DNA of 51,698 nucleotides, from contig CAKUCX010000019.1 of NCBI GenBank assembly GCA_934643865.1, positions 1 to 51,698 of the forward strand, given 5' to 3'. Of this stretch, positions 1 to 8,211 are shown piece by piece. A program made the translations under genes and the position numbers. The stretch is from an uncultured Kiritimatiellota bacterium. GTDB lineage: Bacteria; Verrucomicrobiota; Kiritimatiellia; RFP12; UBA1067. The notes beneath the pieces are model-generated. The model worked only from the letters and a program-made list of their open reading frames with translations, was not told where the DNA came from and did not search any database. The first letter of the stretch is position 1. Every line of letters begins with the position of its first letter.

Positions 1-156
1 CCATGTCGTTCGTTCTTCCTTTCTTCTTGGTAGCTGAAAGCATGGCACGAACGACTTTTCCTTTGCATGGCGGCGCCAGCGGCGGACATCCCGCCGAAAC
101 CGCGTTTCACCCAAGCGGTGAAGGCGTCGCACGCTCAAACCCCTGCAAATAAAGGC

Positions 157-180
157 TGAAGCCGCCTTTTGGCGGCTTCA
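157..180 (-). terminator. Rho-independent terminator for the LamG surface gene
   Basis: A perfect 10-bp stem (TGAAGCCGCC / GGCGGCTTCA) closes a TTTT/AAAA loop about 40 nt past the stop codon of the minus-strand LamG gene. Read on the minus strand, the stem is followed by a U-rich stretch (GCCTTTATTTG). On the plus strand no T-run follows, so it serves the minus-strand gene. No gene can be supported to the left of it, from 1 to 156. Confidence 0.75.
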
Positions 181-221
181 ACTGCGACAGTTAGGTTGAA
201 TGAGGTCCCGCGCGTCTGCGC

Positions 222-3200
222 CTACCGCACGAGAAGCAGCGTGCCGGCGCGCAGGACGTGCGCGACGAGGGTGTTGCCCTCCACGGCGAAGCGTATGACC
301 GTGCCGGCGGCGGGCAGGCCCGTCGCGTCCCGCCACGTCCAGCCGTCGAGATCCGCCGGGGCCACGAGGGGTGCGCCGCGCGCGAGGACGAGCGCCCCGG
401 GCGCCACCGCGCGCGCCGGGCACGTGAAGGCGAGCGTGCCGTGCGCGGGGAGGGTCAGCGCGGCGGCGGTGTCGGCGACGGGAAGGCCCGTGCCCGCCGC
501 GTCGGCCGTGACGACGATGCCGTCCGCGAGCGCGAGCGGGACGTTCAGCGCCGCGCCGTCCGAACGGCGCAGCGCGCCACCCGCGAGCGTCAGCGCGCCC
601 GGACCCTCGAACGTCCCGTCAAACGTGCCGCCCCGCGCGAGCGCGAGGCGCGAGGCCCCGGTGAGCGCCACCGTGCCGGCGCCGTCCAGGCTCGCCGCCG
701 CCACGTCCGCCCCGCGCTCCAGCGTGAGGCGCGCCCCGGCGGAGACCGCAAGCGCCGTGCCGAGCGGCACGAGCGGCTTGCCCGCGCGCGGTTGTTCCTC
801 CCGGCAGAGCCGCCGGACCTGCTCCGGCGTGAGCGCGCAGTCCCACACGGCCACGTCGTCCAATCTGCCCCTGAACCAATCCGTCTCCGAACTCTGCTTG
901 CGCCCGAGATAGAAGAGCGCGGGCGTGACAGGGCCGACGGAGACGCCCCCGCTGACGCCCACGCGCACGCCGTCGTAGTAGACGCTGCGACTCTTCGCGG
1001 CGGCGTCGTAGACCGCCGCCACGTGCGTCCACGTCCGCGCCGCCGCGCCGCCGTAGGGCACAAAGGAAATGACCGAGGTGTCGCCGCCGAACGCCGCCGT
1101 GTAGCGGAACGTGTCCGCGCCGTTGTAGCCGACCAGGTGGAAAGCCGTGGCGGGCGAGCCGTAGTAGAAGCAGGTCCCTGCGCCGCCGGCCCCCTTCGGG
1201 CGCATCCAGAAGGCGACGGTGAAGGACCCCTCCGTGGGCATCCCGTCCGGGATCGCCTCCGCCTTCAGGTAGCGCATCGTCTCCCCGGAAAGGTCGAGGA
1301 CGCGCCCGGGGCGCTGGTCATCCTCCGTCACGGCCACATCCCCCACGGGCGTGAGCGCGAACGCGCCGGCCGTGCCGGAGGCGGCGTAGGGGGCCGCCGC
1401 GTCCTCGAACGTCCAGCGCGCGACGGGCTCGGGGAGCGCGGAGAGCGCGCCGGAGGCGTCCACGGGCGCGATGCGGTCCAGATGGCGCACGCCCGCACGC
1501 GCCTCGGCCACCTCCGCCGCCGTGAGCGCGTAGGAGTAGATGCGCACGTCGTCCATCCGCCCGCCGAACGTCGTCTGCTCGCTGCCGTTCCGCCGATGCC
1601 CGAGATAGAGCGGAAGGGCCTCGCCGATCTCGACGTTCAGCCCCGAGCAGTCCCACGTCAACACGGACGCACCGTCCACGTAGAACGTGGCCTTCCTCCC
1701 GTCAAAGACCTTCGCGAGATGGTGCCACGCGCCGTCGTGGAAGTCGGTGCCCGGGCAGAGGTTCTTGTTGTTGCCCCAGTTCGAGGCCACCGCGCCCGAG
1801 GCGCCGTTGAGGCGCAGGTACTCCGCCGTCATGACCCCCCGGTCCGCCTCGCCGTTGTTCCCCCAGAACCACACCGAGTCGTTCGCCGTCCGTCCCGCGT
1901 CGGCCCTGATCCAGAGCGAGACCGTGTAGGGCTGCGCGCCGGACGGGAAGGCAACGGGGTACGGCGCGCCCGTCGTGACAAGGTAGGCCTTCTGCGCCGC
2001 GTCGAGCGCGAGCACCGTGCCGCGCGCCTCGTCCTCCACCACGCGCGCGCCGTTGCGGGGCACGAGCGCAAAGCCGTTGCCGGAGGAGTCGCGGCCCGGA
2101 TCCGACGCATCGTCGAACCGCCATTCCGCCACAAGCCCGGCGACCTGCCGCGTGGCCACGGCGGGGCGCACCTCCAGCTCGCCCGCCTCCACGCGCAGCG
2201 CGCCCGCGAAGGACTGCGGGCCCTCCAGCACCTGGCGGAAGCGCGCCCCCGTCTTCACCACGTCGCCCGTTCCGACGAGCTCCGCCCGCCACACGAATGA
2301 CGTCGGCGCCCCCGTCCCGACGAGCGGGAGGTCGCCGTCGAGCGCCACCGCGCCCGACACGCCCGCGCCCGCGAGCCCCGCAAGCGGCTGGAGGCCGTCA
2401 TGCCACAGGACGCCGCTCGTCTCGCTCGCGACGACGGGCGCGTGCGCAAAGGACGGGGCCGCGCGGCCGGCCATCAGCGCGCGCGGCTCCACCGCCGCGT
2501 GGACGACCGTGAAGTCGTCGATCCAGCCCGCGAAGCCGCCTGTCTGCCCCCAGCCGAGGTTGAAGGGTCCGGACTGGATGTCGTTCGTATCCGCGAAGAC
2601 CTTCGTCTGGACCTTCTGGCCGTCCACGTAGAGTGCGTCCGTCTTCCCGTTGGCGGCATGCTGGATCGCGACGTGGTGCCAGGCGCCGTCAAGGGCGGCG
2701 AAGGCCTCCGCCGCCGTCACCTCCATGTCCATGCCGTAGTGCGACAGCATAAACGCGCGCCCCGCCTTGTCCTGCCCCACGCGCAGGACGGTGCAGCGCC
2801 TGTGCGCCGCCCATTCGCCCCAGAAGAGGAGGCCGCCGTTGCTCGTGCAGGCGGCGTCCTTCTTCATCCAGAACGCCACCGTGTAGGCGGCATCGCCAAG
2901 CGGCATCCCGTCGAGCGCGCCGTCCGCGCCCGGCCCCGCGAGCGCGCTCTGCCCGTCGAGGTAGAGGACGCGGCCGCGTTCGGCGTCCTCCACGACCACG
3001 GGCGCGCCCTTCCCGACAACGAGGTCCGGGAGCGTGCCGCGCGTGTTCGCCCACGGGCGCGCGGGGTCGTCGAAGGAATAGAACCCGCCGCGCGGCGCGC
3101 CGAAGCGGATGTCGCCGTTCCGCAGGGCAAGGTCGGCGGCCCCCTCCTGTTCCGCCTCGAACGTCACGACGCCGCCGTTCTGCGAGACGAGCGCACCCGT

Positions 3201-3935
3201 GTTCGTGAAGACGTTCGCGTCGTAGACGAGCGTGCTTCCCTGCCGCCCGAGCATGAGCGTGTGCCCGTTCAGGTTCACGCAGCGGCCGGGATTCCGCATC
3301 TTCAGCGTGCCGACCTGGCAGTCGGCCTGAGGGCGGAAGCGCCCGTCGGCGTCCAGCACGACGTCGGCCGTGGCCAGCGCCTGCTGCGTGAACGGCTCGG
3401 CAAACCCGTTGACGATGCGCAGCTGGATGGTCGAGGGCGACCGGCTGCGGAAGCCGAGCATGCCGCTTCCCGTCTTCTCCAGGGCGCCGCTCTTCCGCCC
3501 CACCCTGCCGTCCAGCCACACCGTCGACCCGCCGGGCACGTCGAGGCGCGCGCAGTCGCCAAGGCCCTCATGGGGCGTGTAGGTGAACAGAACCGTGTTG
3601 TCCTTCCCGCCCGCGCCCGTGAAGCGCAGATAGTTCCACGCCCCGTCCGAACCTGCCGGGACCTGGTAGCGCAGCCCGTAGACGACCGTGGCCTCAGTCG
3701 TGTTCGTGATCGTGAGCGGCGCGCTGGACGACGGGCTCGCGTTCGTGAAGACGGCGTAAAACGGCTGCTTCGCCGTCACGAGGTCCGGATTCGACCAGTT
3801 GGCGGCGTCCTCCCAGTTTCCGCCGCCGGGGGCGATCCACGTATTCGTGGGCAGTTCGCCGGCACACGCCACCCCGCACGCACAGCCCGCGACGAGCAGC
3901 GCGCACTGAAGGCCGATCAAGCAGTTCCCGTCCAT
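222..3935 (-). CDS. Large exported LamG-domain surface protein
   Basis: An exported protein of about 1237 residues. A hydrophobic signal peptide is followed by a W...NWEDAANW opening like those of autotransporter-type beta-solenoid proteins. At least three concanavalin A/LamG-like modules follow, recognisable by repeats of the type YTVAFWM..., WHHVA..., DGxxV and (I/L)DD(V/F)xxxxxAL. They lie roughly at residues 300-500, 650-830 and 850-1030. Such modules usually bind glycans or act as spacers. The C-terminus is Gly/Ala-rich beta-repeat ending in GTLLLVR, a tail echoed by two other giant proteins here. The start chosen is the ATG at 3935, 8 nt after AAGGA. A GTG two codons upstream sits too close to that ribosome site. 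The gene stands alone with its own terminator. Binding target unknown. Confidence 0.85.
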   Translation of the reverse strand: MDGNCLIGLQCALLVAGCACGVACAGELPTNTWIAPGGGNWEDAANWSNPDLVTAKQPFYAVFTNASPSSSAPLTITNTTEATVVYGLRYQVPAGSDGAWNYLRFTGAGGKDNTVLFTYTPHEGLGDCARLDVPGGSTVWLDGRVGRKSGALEKTGSGMLGFRSRSPSTIQLRIVNGFAEPFTQQALATADVVLDADGRFRPQADCQVGTLKMRNPGRCVNLNGHTLMLGRQGSTLVYDANVFTNTGALVSQNGGVVTFEAEQEGAADLALRNGDIRFGAPRGGFYSFDDPARPWANTRGTLPDLVVGKGAPVVVEDAERGRVLYLDGQSALAGPGADGALDGMPLGDAAYTVAFWMKKDAACTSNGGLLFWGEWAAHRRCTVLRVGQDKAGRAFMLSHYGMDMEVTAAEAFAALDGAWHHVAIQHAANGKTDALYVDGQKVQTKVFADTNDIQSGPFNLGWGQTGGFAGWIDDFTVVHAAVEPRALMAGRAAPSFAHAPVVASETSGVLWHDGLQPLAGLAGAGVSGAVALDGDLPLVGTGAPTSFVWRAELVGTGDVVKTGARFRQVLEGPQSFAGALRVEAGELEVRPAVATRQVAGLVAEWRFDDASDPGRDSSGNGFALVPRNGARVVEDEARGTVLALDAAQKAYLVTTGAPYPVAFPSGAQPYTVSLWIRADAGRTANDSVWFWGNNGEADRGVMTAEYLRLNGASGAVASNWGNNKNLCPGTDFHDGAWHHLAKVFDGRKATFYVDGASVLTWDCSGLNVEIGEALPLYLGHRRNGSEQTTFGGRMDDVRIYSYALTAAEVAEARAGVRHLDRIAPVDASGALSALPEPVARWTFEDAAAPYAASGTAGAFALTPVGDVAVTEDDQRPGRVLDLSGETMRYLKAEAIPDGMPTEGSFTVAFWMRPKGAGGAGTCFYYGSPATAFHLVGYNGADTFRYTAAFGGDTSVISFVPYGGAAARTWTHVAAVYDAAAKSRSVYYDGVRVGVSGGVSVGPVTPALFYLGRKQSSETDWFRGRLDDVAVWDCALTPEQVRRLCREEQPRAGKPLVPLGTALAVSAGARLTLERGADVAAASLDGAGTVALTGASRLALARGGTFDGTFEGPGALTLAGGALRRSDGAALNVPLALADGIVVTADAAGTGLPVADTAAALTLPAHGTLAFTCPARAVAPGALVLARGAPLVAPADLDGWTWRDATGLPAAGTVIRFAVEGNTLVAHVLRAGTLLLVR

Positions 3936-4124
3936 CTCCACGTTCCTTTCGCATCAGATGAAGCCATGAGGCGTCGTTTACGGCGGACATTATCCCCCAT
4001 CCCCGCACATGGCGTCAAGCAGAAAAGGGGCAACGGACGCCTCGGACCCATCCGGGGCGCGGAATTGGCGCGGTGGACGCCCTCTTTCGCTCTTTCGCCT
4101 TTTCGCCGACGCAATTCTCCACGC

Positions 4125-4154
4125 TTGATTTCTGCACCGCAGACATGCTAAAAT
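4125..4154 (+). promoter_or_regulatory. Promoter of the toxin-antitoxin pair
   Basis: TTGATT, 18 nt, then TAAAAT preceded by TGC (an extended -10, TGCTAAAAT at 4146-4154). It lies about 45 nt upstream of the antitoxin ATG. A short inverted pair GTGC...GCAC (4157-4172) sits just after the -10 and could be an operator for autoregulation; that part is speculative. Confidence 0.6.
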
Positions 4155-4196
4155 TAGTGCCGATTTCAGCACCAACAGAAAAAGGAGTAAACAACA

Positions 4197-4457
4197 ATGA
4201 TAGCGACAATGCCCGCACAGGTAGTCAAGCGGCGCGGAATGAGCGCGTTGAACGCGCAGCTGAAGGACGGCCCGGTTTGGATCATCGCCAACAACACGCC
4301 GAAGTACGTCGTCCTCTTCGCCGACGATTTCCGGCGCATGAGGCACGAGGCATTCGTGGAGGGATGCCTCCGGTCCGATGCGGAACGCCGCGCCGGGCTT
4401 GCCACGCCTACTACGGTAGATGACTTGATGTCGGCTTTCGACGACGAAGACGAATAG
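4197..4457 (+). CDS. Phd/YefM-like antitoxin
   Basis: An 86-residue protein with the layout of Phd/YefM antitoxins: an N-terminal part (VVKRRGMSALNAQL) matching the DNA-binding/dimerisation segment, a VWIIANNTPKYVVLFADDFRRM core equivalent to the usual 'pvvItrrgkPvavLvs.ddy' motif, and an acidic C-terminal tail (SAFDDEDE) of the kind that wraps the toxin. A good ribosome site (AAGGAG) lies 9 nt before the ATG. The toxin gene starts 11 nt downstream. Antitoxins of this family neutralise the toxin and repress their own promoter; the upstream extended -10 promoter and small inverted repeat fit that, but repression is inferred. Confidence 0.75.
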   Translation: MIATMPAQVVKRRGMSALNAQLKDGPVWIIANNTPKYVVLFADDFRRMRHEAFVEGCLRSDAERRAGLATPTTVDDLMSAFDDEDE

Positions 4458-4468
4458 GGACGGAGCCG

Positions 4469-4744
4469 ATGTACGACCTCAAACAGACGCCGTATTTCTC
4501 CCGCGCTTTCAAACGTTTTGCCAAGAGGCGTCCTGAACTGAAAGGTGCAACCCAAACGGCATTGGACACGCTCAGGGAGAATCCGCTTGCGCCGTCATTA
4601 CGGCTGCATGCTCTGACGGGAATACTTGCGGGAAAGCAGGCGGTCAGCATCAACTATGCCTATCGCATTGTCCTCTGCGTGGAGATTGCCGAGCAGGAAA
4701 TCATCCTTCACAACATCGGCTCGCACGACGAGGTGTACGGATAG
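4469..4744 (+). CDS. RelE/ParE-superfamily toxin
   Basis: A 91-residue protein of the RelE/ParE fold, the usual family length. It starts with YDLKQTPYFSRAFKRFAKRRPEL, which is the basic N-terminal helix. The central strand is YRIVLCVEIAEQEIILHNIG, and it ends in GSHDEVYG, the typical 'IGsHdeVY' close of RelE/StbE-type toxins. These usually cleave mRNA on the ribosome, or inhibit gyrase in ParE members; the sequence alone does not decide which. GGAG lies just before the ATG, and the antitoxin stop is 11 nt upstream, so the two are one operon. No inactivating change is visible. Confidence 0.8.
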   Translation: MYDLKQTPYFSRAFKRFAKRRPELKGATQTALDTLRENPLAPSLRLHALTGILAGKQAVSINYAYRIVLCVEIAEQEIILHNIGSHDEVYG

Positions 4745-4870
4745 GCCAGGACATTGCCGCCGACATTCGCGTCAAAACGGGAGGATACTAACAATCTCCA
4801 TCAAAAAACACCCTCATTGGACACATCATAACTGCGTAAAATATCAATATCGTTTTGATTTTTATTGCAT

Positions 4871-4899
4871 TTGACACGAAATATCGCTTTTGGTATACT
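4871..4899 (+). promoter_or_regulatory. Near-consensus sigma70 promoter of the nfnAB operon
   Basis: TTGACA, a 17-nt spacer, then TATACT preceded by TGG, in an AT-rich stretch. It is the strongest promoter in the window. Transcription should start near 4906, so a start codon at 4890 inside the promoter can be ruled out. The first ATG downstream is at 4917, giving a leader of only about 10 nt without a clear Shine-Dalgarno site. Confidence 0.85.
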
Positions 4900-4916
4900 T
4901 TTTGGAATTCGCTCAA

Positions 4917-5786
4917 ATGAAAGATGACATGAACAGAATCATCGAAAAGAAGCAGCTCTCGGAGAACGTCTTCCGCATGGACGTGGAGGCGCCCCTCATC
5001 GCCCGGGAGCGCAAGCCCGGCCAGTTCGTCATCCTCATGGTCGACGACCAGCTCGGCGAGCGCATCCCCCTCACCATCGCCGACGCGGATCCGGGCGCGG
5101 GCACGATCACGCTCATCTTCCAGAGCGTGGGCGCGACGACGCTGAAGCTCTCGCAGCTGGACGCCGGGGACAGCCTCCCGGCCCTTCTCGGTCCGCTCGG
5201 CCGGCCCACGTCCATCCGCGGCGCGAACGGCGAGCCGCCCGGCCACGTCGTCTGCGTGGGCGGCGGCATCGGCGTCGCGCCGATGCACCCCATCGCCCAG
5301 GCGCTCAAGGCGGCCGGCAACAAGGTGACGATCATCATGGGCGCGCGCAGCAAGAGCCTCTTCGTGATGGAGGAGGAGATGCGGGCGATCGCGGGCAACG
5401 ACCTCATCCTCATGACGGACGACGGCTCCTCCGGCCGCAAGGGCCTCGTCACCGAACCGCTCAAGGAACTCTGCGCCGCCGGGGGCGTCGACGAGGTCAT
5501 CGCCATCGGCCCGCCCGTCATGATGAAGTTCTGCGCCCTCGCGACACGACCCTTCGGCGTGAAGACGACCGCCTCGCTCAACACGATCATGATCGACGGC
5601 ACGGGCATGTGCGGCGGCTGCCGCGTCTCCGTCGGCGGCAAGACGAAGTTCGTCTGCGTCGACGGCCCCGAGTTCGACGCCCACCAGGTCGACTGGGACC
5701 TCATGCTCACGCGCATGGGCGCCTTCAAGGCCCAGGAGCGCGCGGCGAAAGACCACGTGTGCAACTTGATGAAGGCGGTGAAGTGA
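4917..5786 (+). CDS. nfnA: NfnA/SudB-type ferredoxin-NADP reductase subunit alpha
   Basis: A 289-residue FAD/NAD(P)H-binding flavoprotein of the dihydroorotate dehydrogenase electron-transfer/SudB family. An FAD-binding beta-barrel (KPGQFVILM, ERIPLTI) precedes an NAD-binding half (GGGIGVAPM). A C-terminal [2Fe-2S] site has Cys232, Cys235 and Cys247. In characterised NfnA the cluster uses three Cys and one Asp, which fits the three Cys seen. With NfnB, encoded 1 nt downstream, it forms NfnAB, which bifurcates electrons between ferredoxin, NADH and NADPH in the cytoplasm. The nearby Rnf genes, also ferredoxin:NAD+, support this. The alternative reading, sulfide dehydrogenase or glutamate synthase subunit, is less likely in this context. 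Confidence 0.88.
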   Translation: MKDDMNRIIEKKQLSENVFRMDVEAPLIARERKPGQFVILMVDDQLGERIPLTIADADPGAGTITLIFQSVGATTLKLSQLDAGDSLPALLGPLGRPTSIRGANGEPPGHVVCVGGGIGVAPMHPIAQALKAAGNKVTIIMGARSKSLFVMEEEMRAIAGNDLILMTDDGSSGRKGLVTEPLKELCAAGGVDEVIAIGPPVMMKFCALATRPFGVKTTASLNTIMIDGTGMCGGCRVSVGGKTKFVCVDGPEFDAHQVDWDLMLTRMGAFKAQERAAKDHVCNLMKAVK

Positions 5787-5787
5787 G

Positions 5788-7233
5788 ATGACGCCGAAAG
5801 AACGAATGGCCCTGCCGCCGCAGGAGATGCCCGAGCAGGCGCCGGCGGCCCGCGCGCGCAACATGGACGAGGTCGCCCTCGGCTACACGGCCGAGATGGC
5901 GCGGCGCGAGGCGACGCGCTGCCTCCAGTGCCCGACAAAGCCCTGCATGCAGGGCTGCCCCGTCGCGATCGACATCCCCGGCTTCCTCGCGAAGGCGGCC
6001 GCCGGGGACTTCGCGGGCGCGCTCAGGGTCATCAAGGAAACGTCCCTCCTCCCGGCGGTGTGCGGGCGTGTCTGCCCCCAGGAGAAGCAGTGCCAGAAGT
6101 TCTGCACGATGGGCAAGCTCCTCAAGAGCGTGGACAAGGCCGTCGCGATCGGCCGCGTCGAGCGCTTCTGCGCCGACCTCGCGCGCGAGACGGGCGCGGA
6201 GGAGCCGGTCGCCTGCGCCCCGAAGACCGGGAAGCGCGTCGCCGTCATCGGCTCGGGCCCGGCCGCCATCACCTGCGCGGCTGACTGCGCGAAGGCCGGG
6301 CACGACGTCACGCTCTTCGAGGCGTTCCACAAGTGCGGCGGCGTCCTCGTCTACGGCATCCCCGAATTCCGTCTCCCGAAGGCCATTGTCCAGCACGAGA
6401 TCGAAGGGCTGGAGAAGATCGGCGTCAAGATCGAGACGAACTTCGTCGTCGGCCACACGCGCACGCTGCGGGACCTGATGGAAAAGGACGGCTTCGATGC
6501 CGTCTTCGTCGGCACGGGCGCGGGCCTGCCGAAGTTCATGGGCATCGAGGGCGAGAACCTGAACGGCGTCTTCTCGGCGAACGAGTACCTCACGCGCGCG
6601 AACCTCATGAAGGCGTACCGCGAGGGCGAGGCCGACACGCCCTTCTGGCACGGGAAGAGGGTCGCCGTCCTCGGCGGCGGCAACGTCGCGATGGACGCCG
6701 CGCGCATGGCCCTCCGGCTCGGCGCGGAGAAGGTCTACCTCATCTACCGCCGCAGCGAGGCCGAAATGCCCGCCCGCCGCGAGGAGGTCCACCACGCGAA
6801 GGAGGAGGGCGTCGAATTCCACCTCCTCGAAAACGCGAAGCGCATCCTCGGCGACGACAAGGGCTTTGTCACGGGCATTGAATGCCTCAAGTACGAACTC
6901 GGCGAGCCGGACGCCTCCGGGCGCCGCAGCCCCGTCGCGGTCCCGGGGAGCGAGTTCACGCTCGACGTCGACACCGTCGTCGTCGCCGTCGGCAACGCCT
7001 CGAACCCGCTCATCCCCGCGACGACGGAGGGTCTGGAGGTCAACGGGCGCGGCAACATCGTCGTCGACCCCGAGACGAACATGACGTCAATCCCCGGCGT
7101 CTTCGCGGGCGGCGACATCGTCCTCGGCGCGGCGACCGTGATCCTCGCGATGGGCGAGGGACGCCGCGCCGCCGCCGGCATCGACGCCTACCTCGCCCGG
7201 CACGGCGGCGCTTCGCATTTGTGCATGAGATAA
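5788..7233 (+). CDS. nfnB: NfnB / GltD-like NADPH oxidoreductase subunit
   Basis: A 481-residue flavoprotein of the GltD/NfnB family, full length. The N-terminal cysteine clusters (CLQCPTKPCMQGCP and CGRVCPQEKQCQKFC) bind two [4Fe-4S] centres. A first Rossmann motif for FAD (VAVIGSGPAAITCA) is followed by one for NADPH (VAVLGGGNVAMDAA with YRRSEAEMPAR), and the C-terminal GVFAGGDIVLGAATVILAMGEG completes the FAD site. These are often annotated as glutamate synthase small subunit, but the adjacent SudB-like partner without a large glutamate synthase subunit indicates NfnAB transhydrogenase. The start codon lies 1 nt past the nfnA stop, so translation is coupled. Confidence 0.9.
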   Translation: MTPKERMALPPQEMPEQAPAARARNMDEVALGYTAEMARREATRCLQCPTKPCMQGCPVAIDIPGFLAKAAAGDFAGALRVIKETSLLPAVCGRVCPQEKQCQKFCTMGKLLKSVDKAVAIGRVERFCADLARETGAEEPVACAPKTGKRVAVIGSGPAAITCAADCAKAGHDVTLFEAFHKCGGVLVYGIPEFRLPKAIVQHEIEGLEKIGVKIETNFVVGHTRTLRDLMEKDGFDAVFVGTGAGLPKFMGIEGENLNGVFSANEYLTRANLMKAYREGEADTPFWHGKRVAVLGGGNVAMDAARMALRLGAEKVYLIYRRSEAEMPARREEVHHAKEEGVEFHLLENAKRILGDDKGFVTGIECLKYELGEPDASGRRSPVAVPGSEFTLDVDTVVVAVGNASNPLIPATTEGLEVNGRGNIVVDPETNMTSIPGVFAGGDIVLGAATVILAMGEGRRAAAGIDAYLARHGGASHLCMR

Positions 7234-7267
7234 TGCGCGTCCGTGTCATGCCCGGCGCGGCGGCCTC

Positions 7268-7276
7268 TGCTACAAT
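7268..7276 (+). promoter_or_regulatory. Extended -10 promoter, predicted leaderless
   Basis: TGCTACAAT ends 6 nt before a GTG codon (7283) that opens the U32-like reading frame. No Shine-Dalgarno sequence or convincing -35 is visible. The expected transcription start coincides with the start codon. Confidence 0.5.
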
Positions 7277-7282
7277 GGTGGC

Positions 7283-8191
7283 GTGGAGGAGAACGGGCAT
7301 ATCGACGCGAAGGCGGACGGCGACGGCGCGCAGCCGCCGATGCGCTTCTGCGTCGGCTACCAGCCGAATGCGGCCTGGATCCCCGCGCTCCTTGCGCGGC
7401 GCGACCGCCTCTACGAGGTCTATTTCGCCTACGGCGCGATGCCGAGCGGCCGTGCCGCCGTCTCGGACGTCGCGCGTCAGCTCGACGATCTCGCCGAGAT
7501 CGCCGACGCAGGCATCCCGCTCAACCTTCTCCTCAACGCGAACTGTTACGGCGGCCGCGCGCTCGCGCGCGCCTTCTTCGCCGAAGTCGGTGAGACGATC
7601 GAGCGTTTCGGCGACGCGCTCGCGAGCGTGACGACGACCTCGCCGCTCATCGCGAAGTTCGTCAAGGACAACGCCCCCCGCATCAAGACGCGCGCCTCCG
7701 TCAACATGGAAATCGGGACGGAGGAGGCGATGGACTACCTCGCCGACGTCTTCGACGGCTACTACCTCAAGCGCGAGCTCAACCGCGACCTCGACGCCGT
7801 GCGCGCGCGCCACGCCTGGTGCGCGGCGCACGGCAAGACGCTCTTCCTGCTCGCGAACTCGGGCTGCCTCAACAACTGCCCGTCCCGCACATTCCACGAC
7901 AACCTCGTCGCGCACGAGGCGGAGCTCGCCGCCGCCGACAACGGCTACGCCTTCCGCGGCACGTGCTGGACGTGGCTCGCGGCACCCGAGCACCGCGCCC
8001 TCTGGCACGCGCGGACGAACTGGATCGCCCCCGCCGACGTCGCGCGCTACGCGGGCCTGTGTACGGCGATGAAGCTCGCGACGCGCGTCCACGCACACCC
8101 CGCGCGCGTCCTCGCCTCCTACGCGACAGGCTCCCACCTCGGCGACATCCGCGAGCTTCTGGAGCCCAACCACGCCGCCCTCTTCCGCTAA
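7283..8191 (+). CDS. U32-family-like protein
   Basis: A soluble protein of about 302 residues. Its TIM-barrel-like pattern (NLLLNANCYGG, TTTSPLIAKFVK, LKRELNRDLDAVRA, LFLLANSGCLNNCPSR) resembles peptidase U32-type proteins such as UbiU/UbiV, TrhP and RlhA, which bind an Fe-S centre and take part in O2-independent hydroxylations rather than proteolysis. Cysteines in NSGCLNNC and in GTCWTW could be cluster ligands. The start is uncertain: GTG 7283 fits a leaderless transcript, while ATG 7340 (MRFCVGYQPN) is the alternative with no ribosome site. It lies 20 nt before three iron-sulfur protein genes and probably shares their transcript. The U32 assignment rests on remembered family style and is moderate; the substrate is unknown. 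Confidence 0.55.
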   Translation: MEENGHIDAKADGDGAQPPMRFCVGYQPNAAWIPALLARRDRLYEVYFAYGAMPSGRAAVSDVARQLDDLAEIADAGIPLNLLLNANCYGGRALARAFFAEVGETIERFGDALASVTTTSPLIAKFVKDNAPRIKTRASVNMEIGTEEAMDYLADVFDGYYLKRELNRDLDAVRARHAWCAAHGKTLFLLANSGCLNNCPSRTFHDNLVAHEAELAAADNGYAFRGTCWTWLAAPEHRALWHARTNWIAPADVARYAGLCTAMKLATRVHAHPARVLASYATGSHLGDIRELLEPNHAALFR

Positions 8192-8211
8192 CCACGAACC
8201 CCCGACACACC

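Noticed and set aside
3..152. Short plus-strand frame running in from the left edge and ending at TAA
   Set aside because: No recognisable sequence and no way to see its start. It is too short to support as the end of a gene.
258..4151. Long plus-strand open frames opposite the LamG gene
   Set aside because: Composition is typical of antisense frames in high-GC genes. The minus strand holds clear LamG modules and a terminator.
4830..4860. A further copy of the 24-nt repeat (ACTGCGTAAAATATC)
   Set aside because: Only about nine bases match, and the inverted ends are missing.
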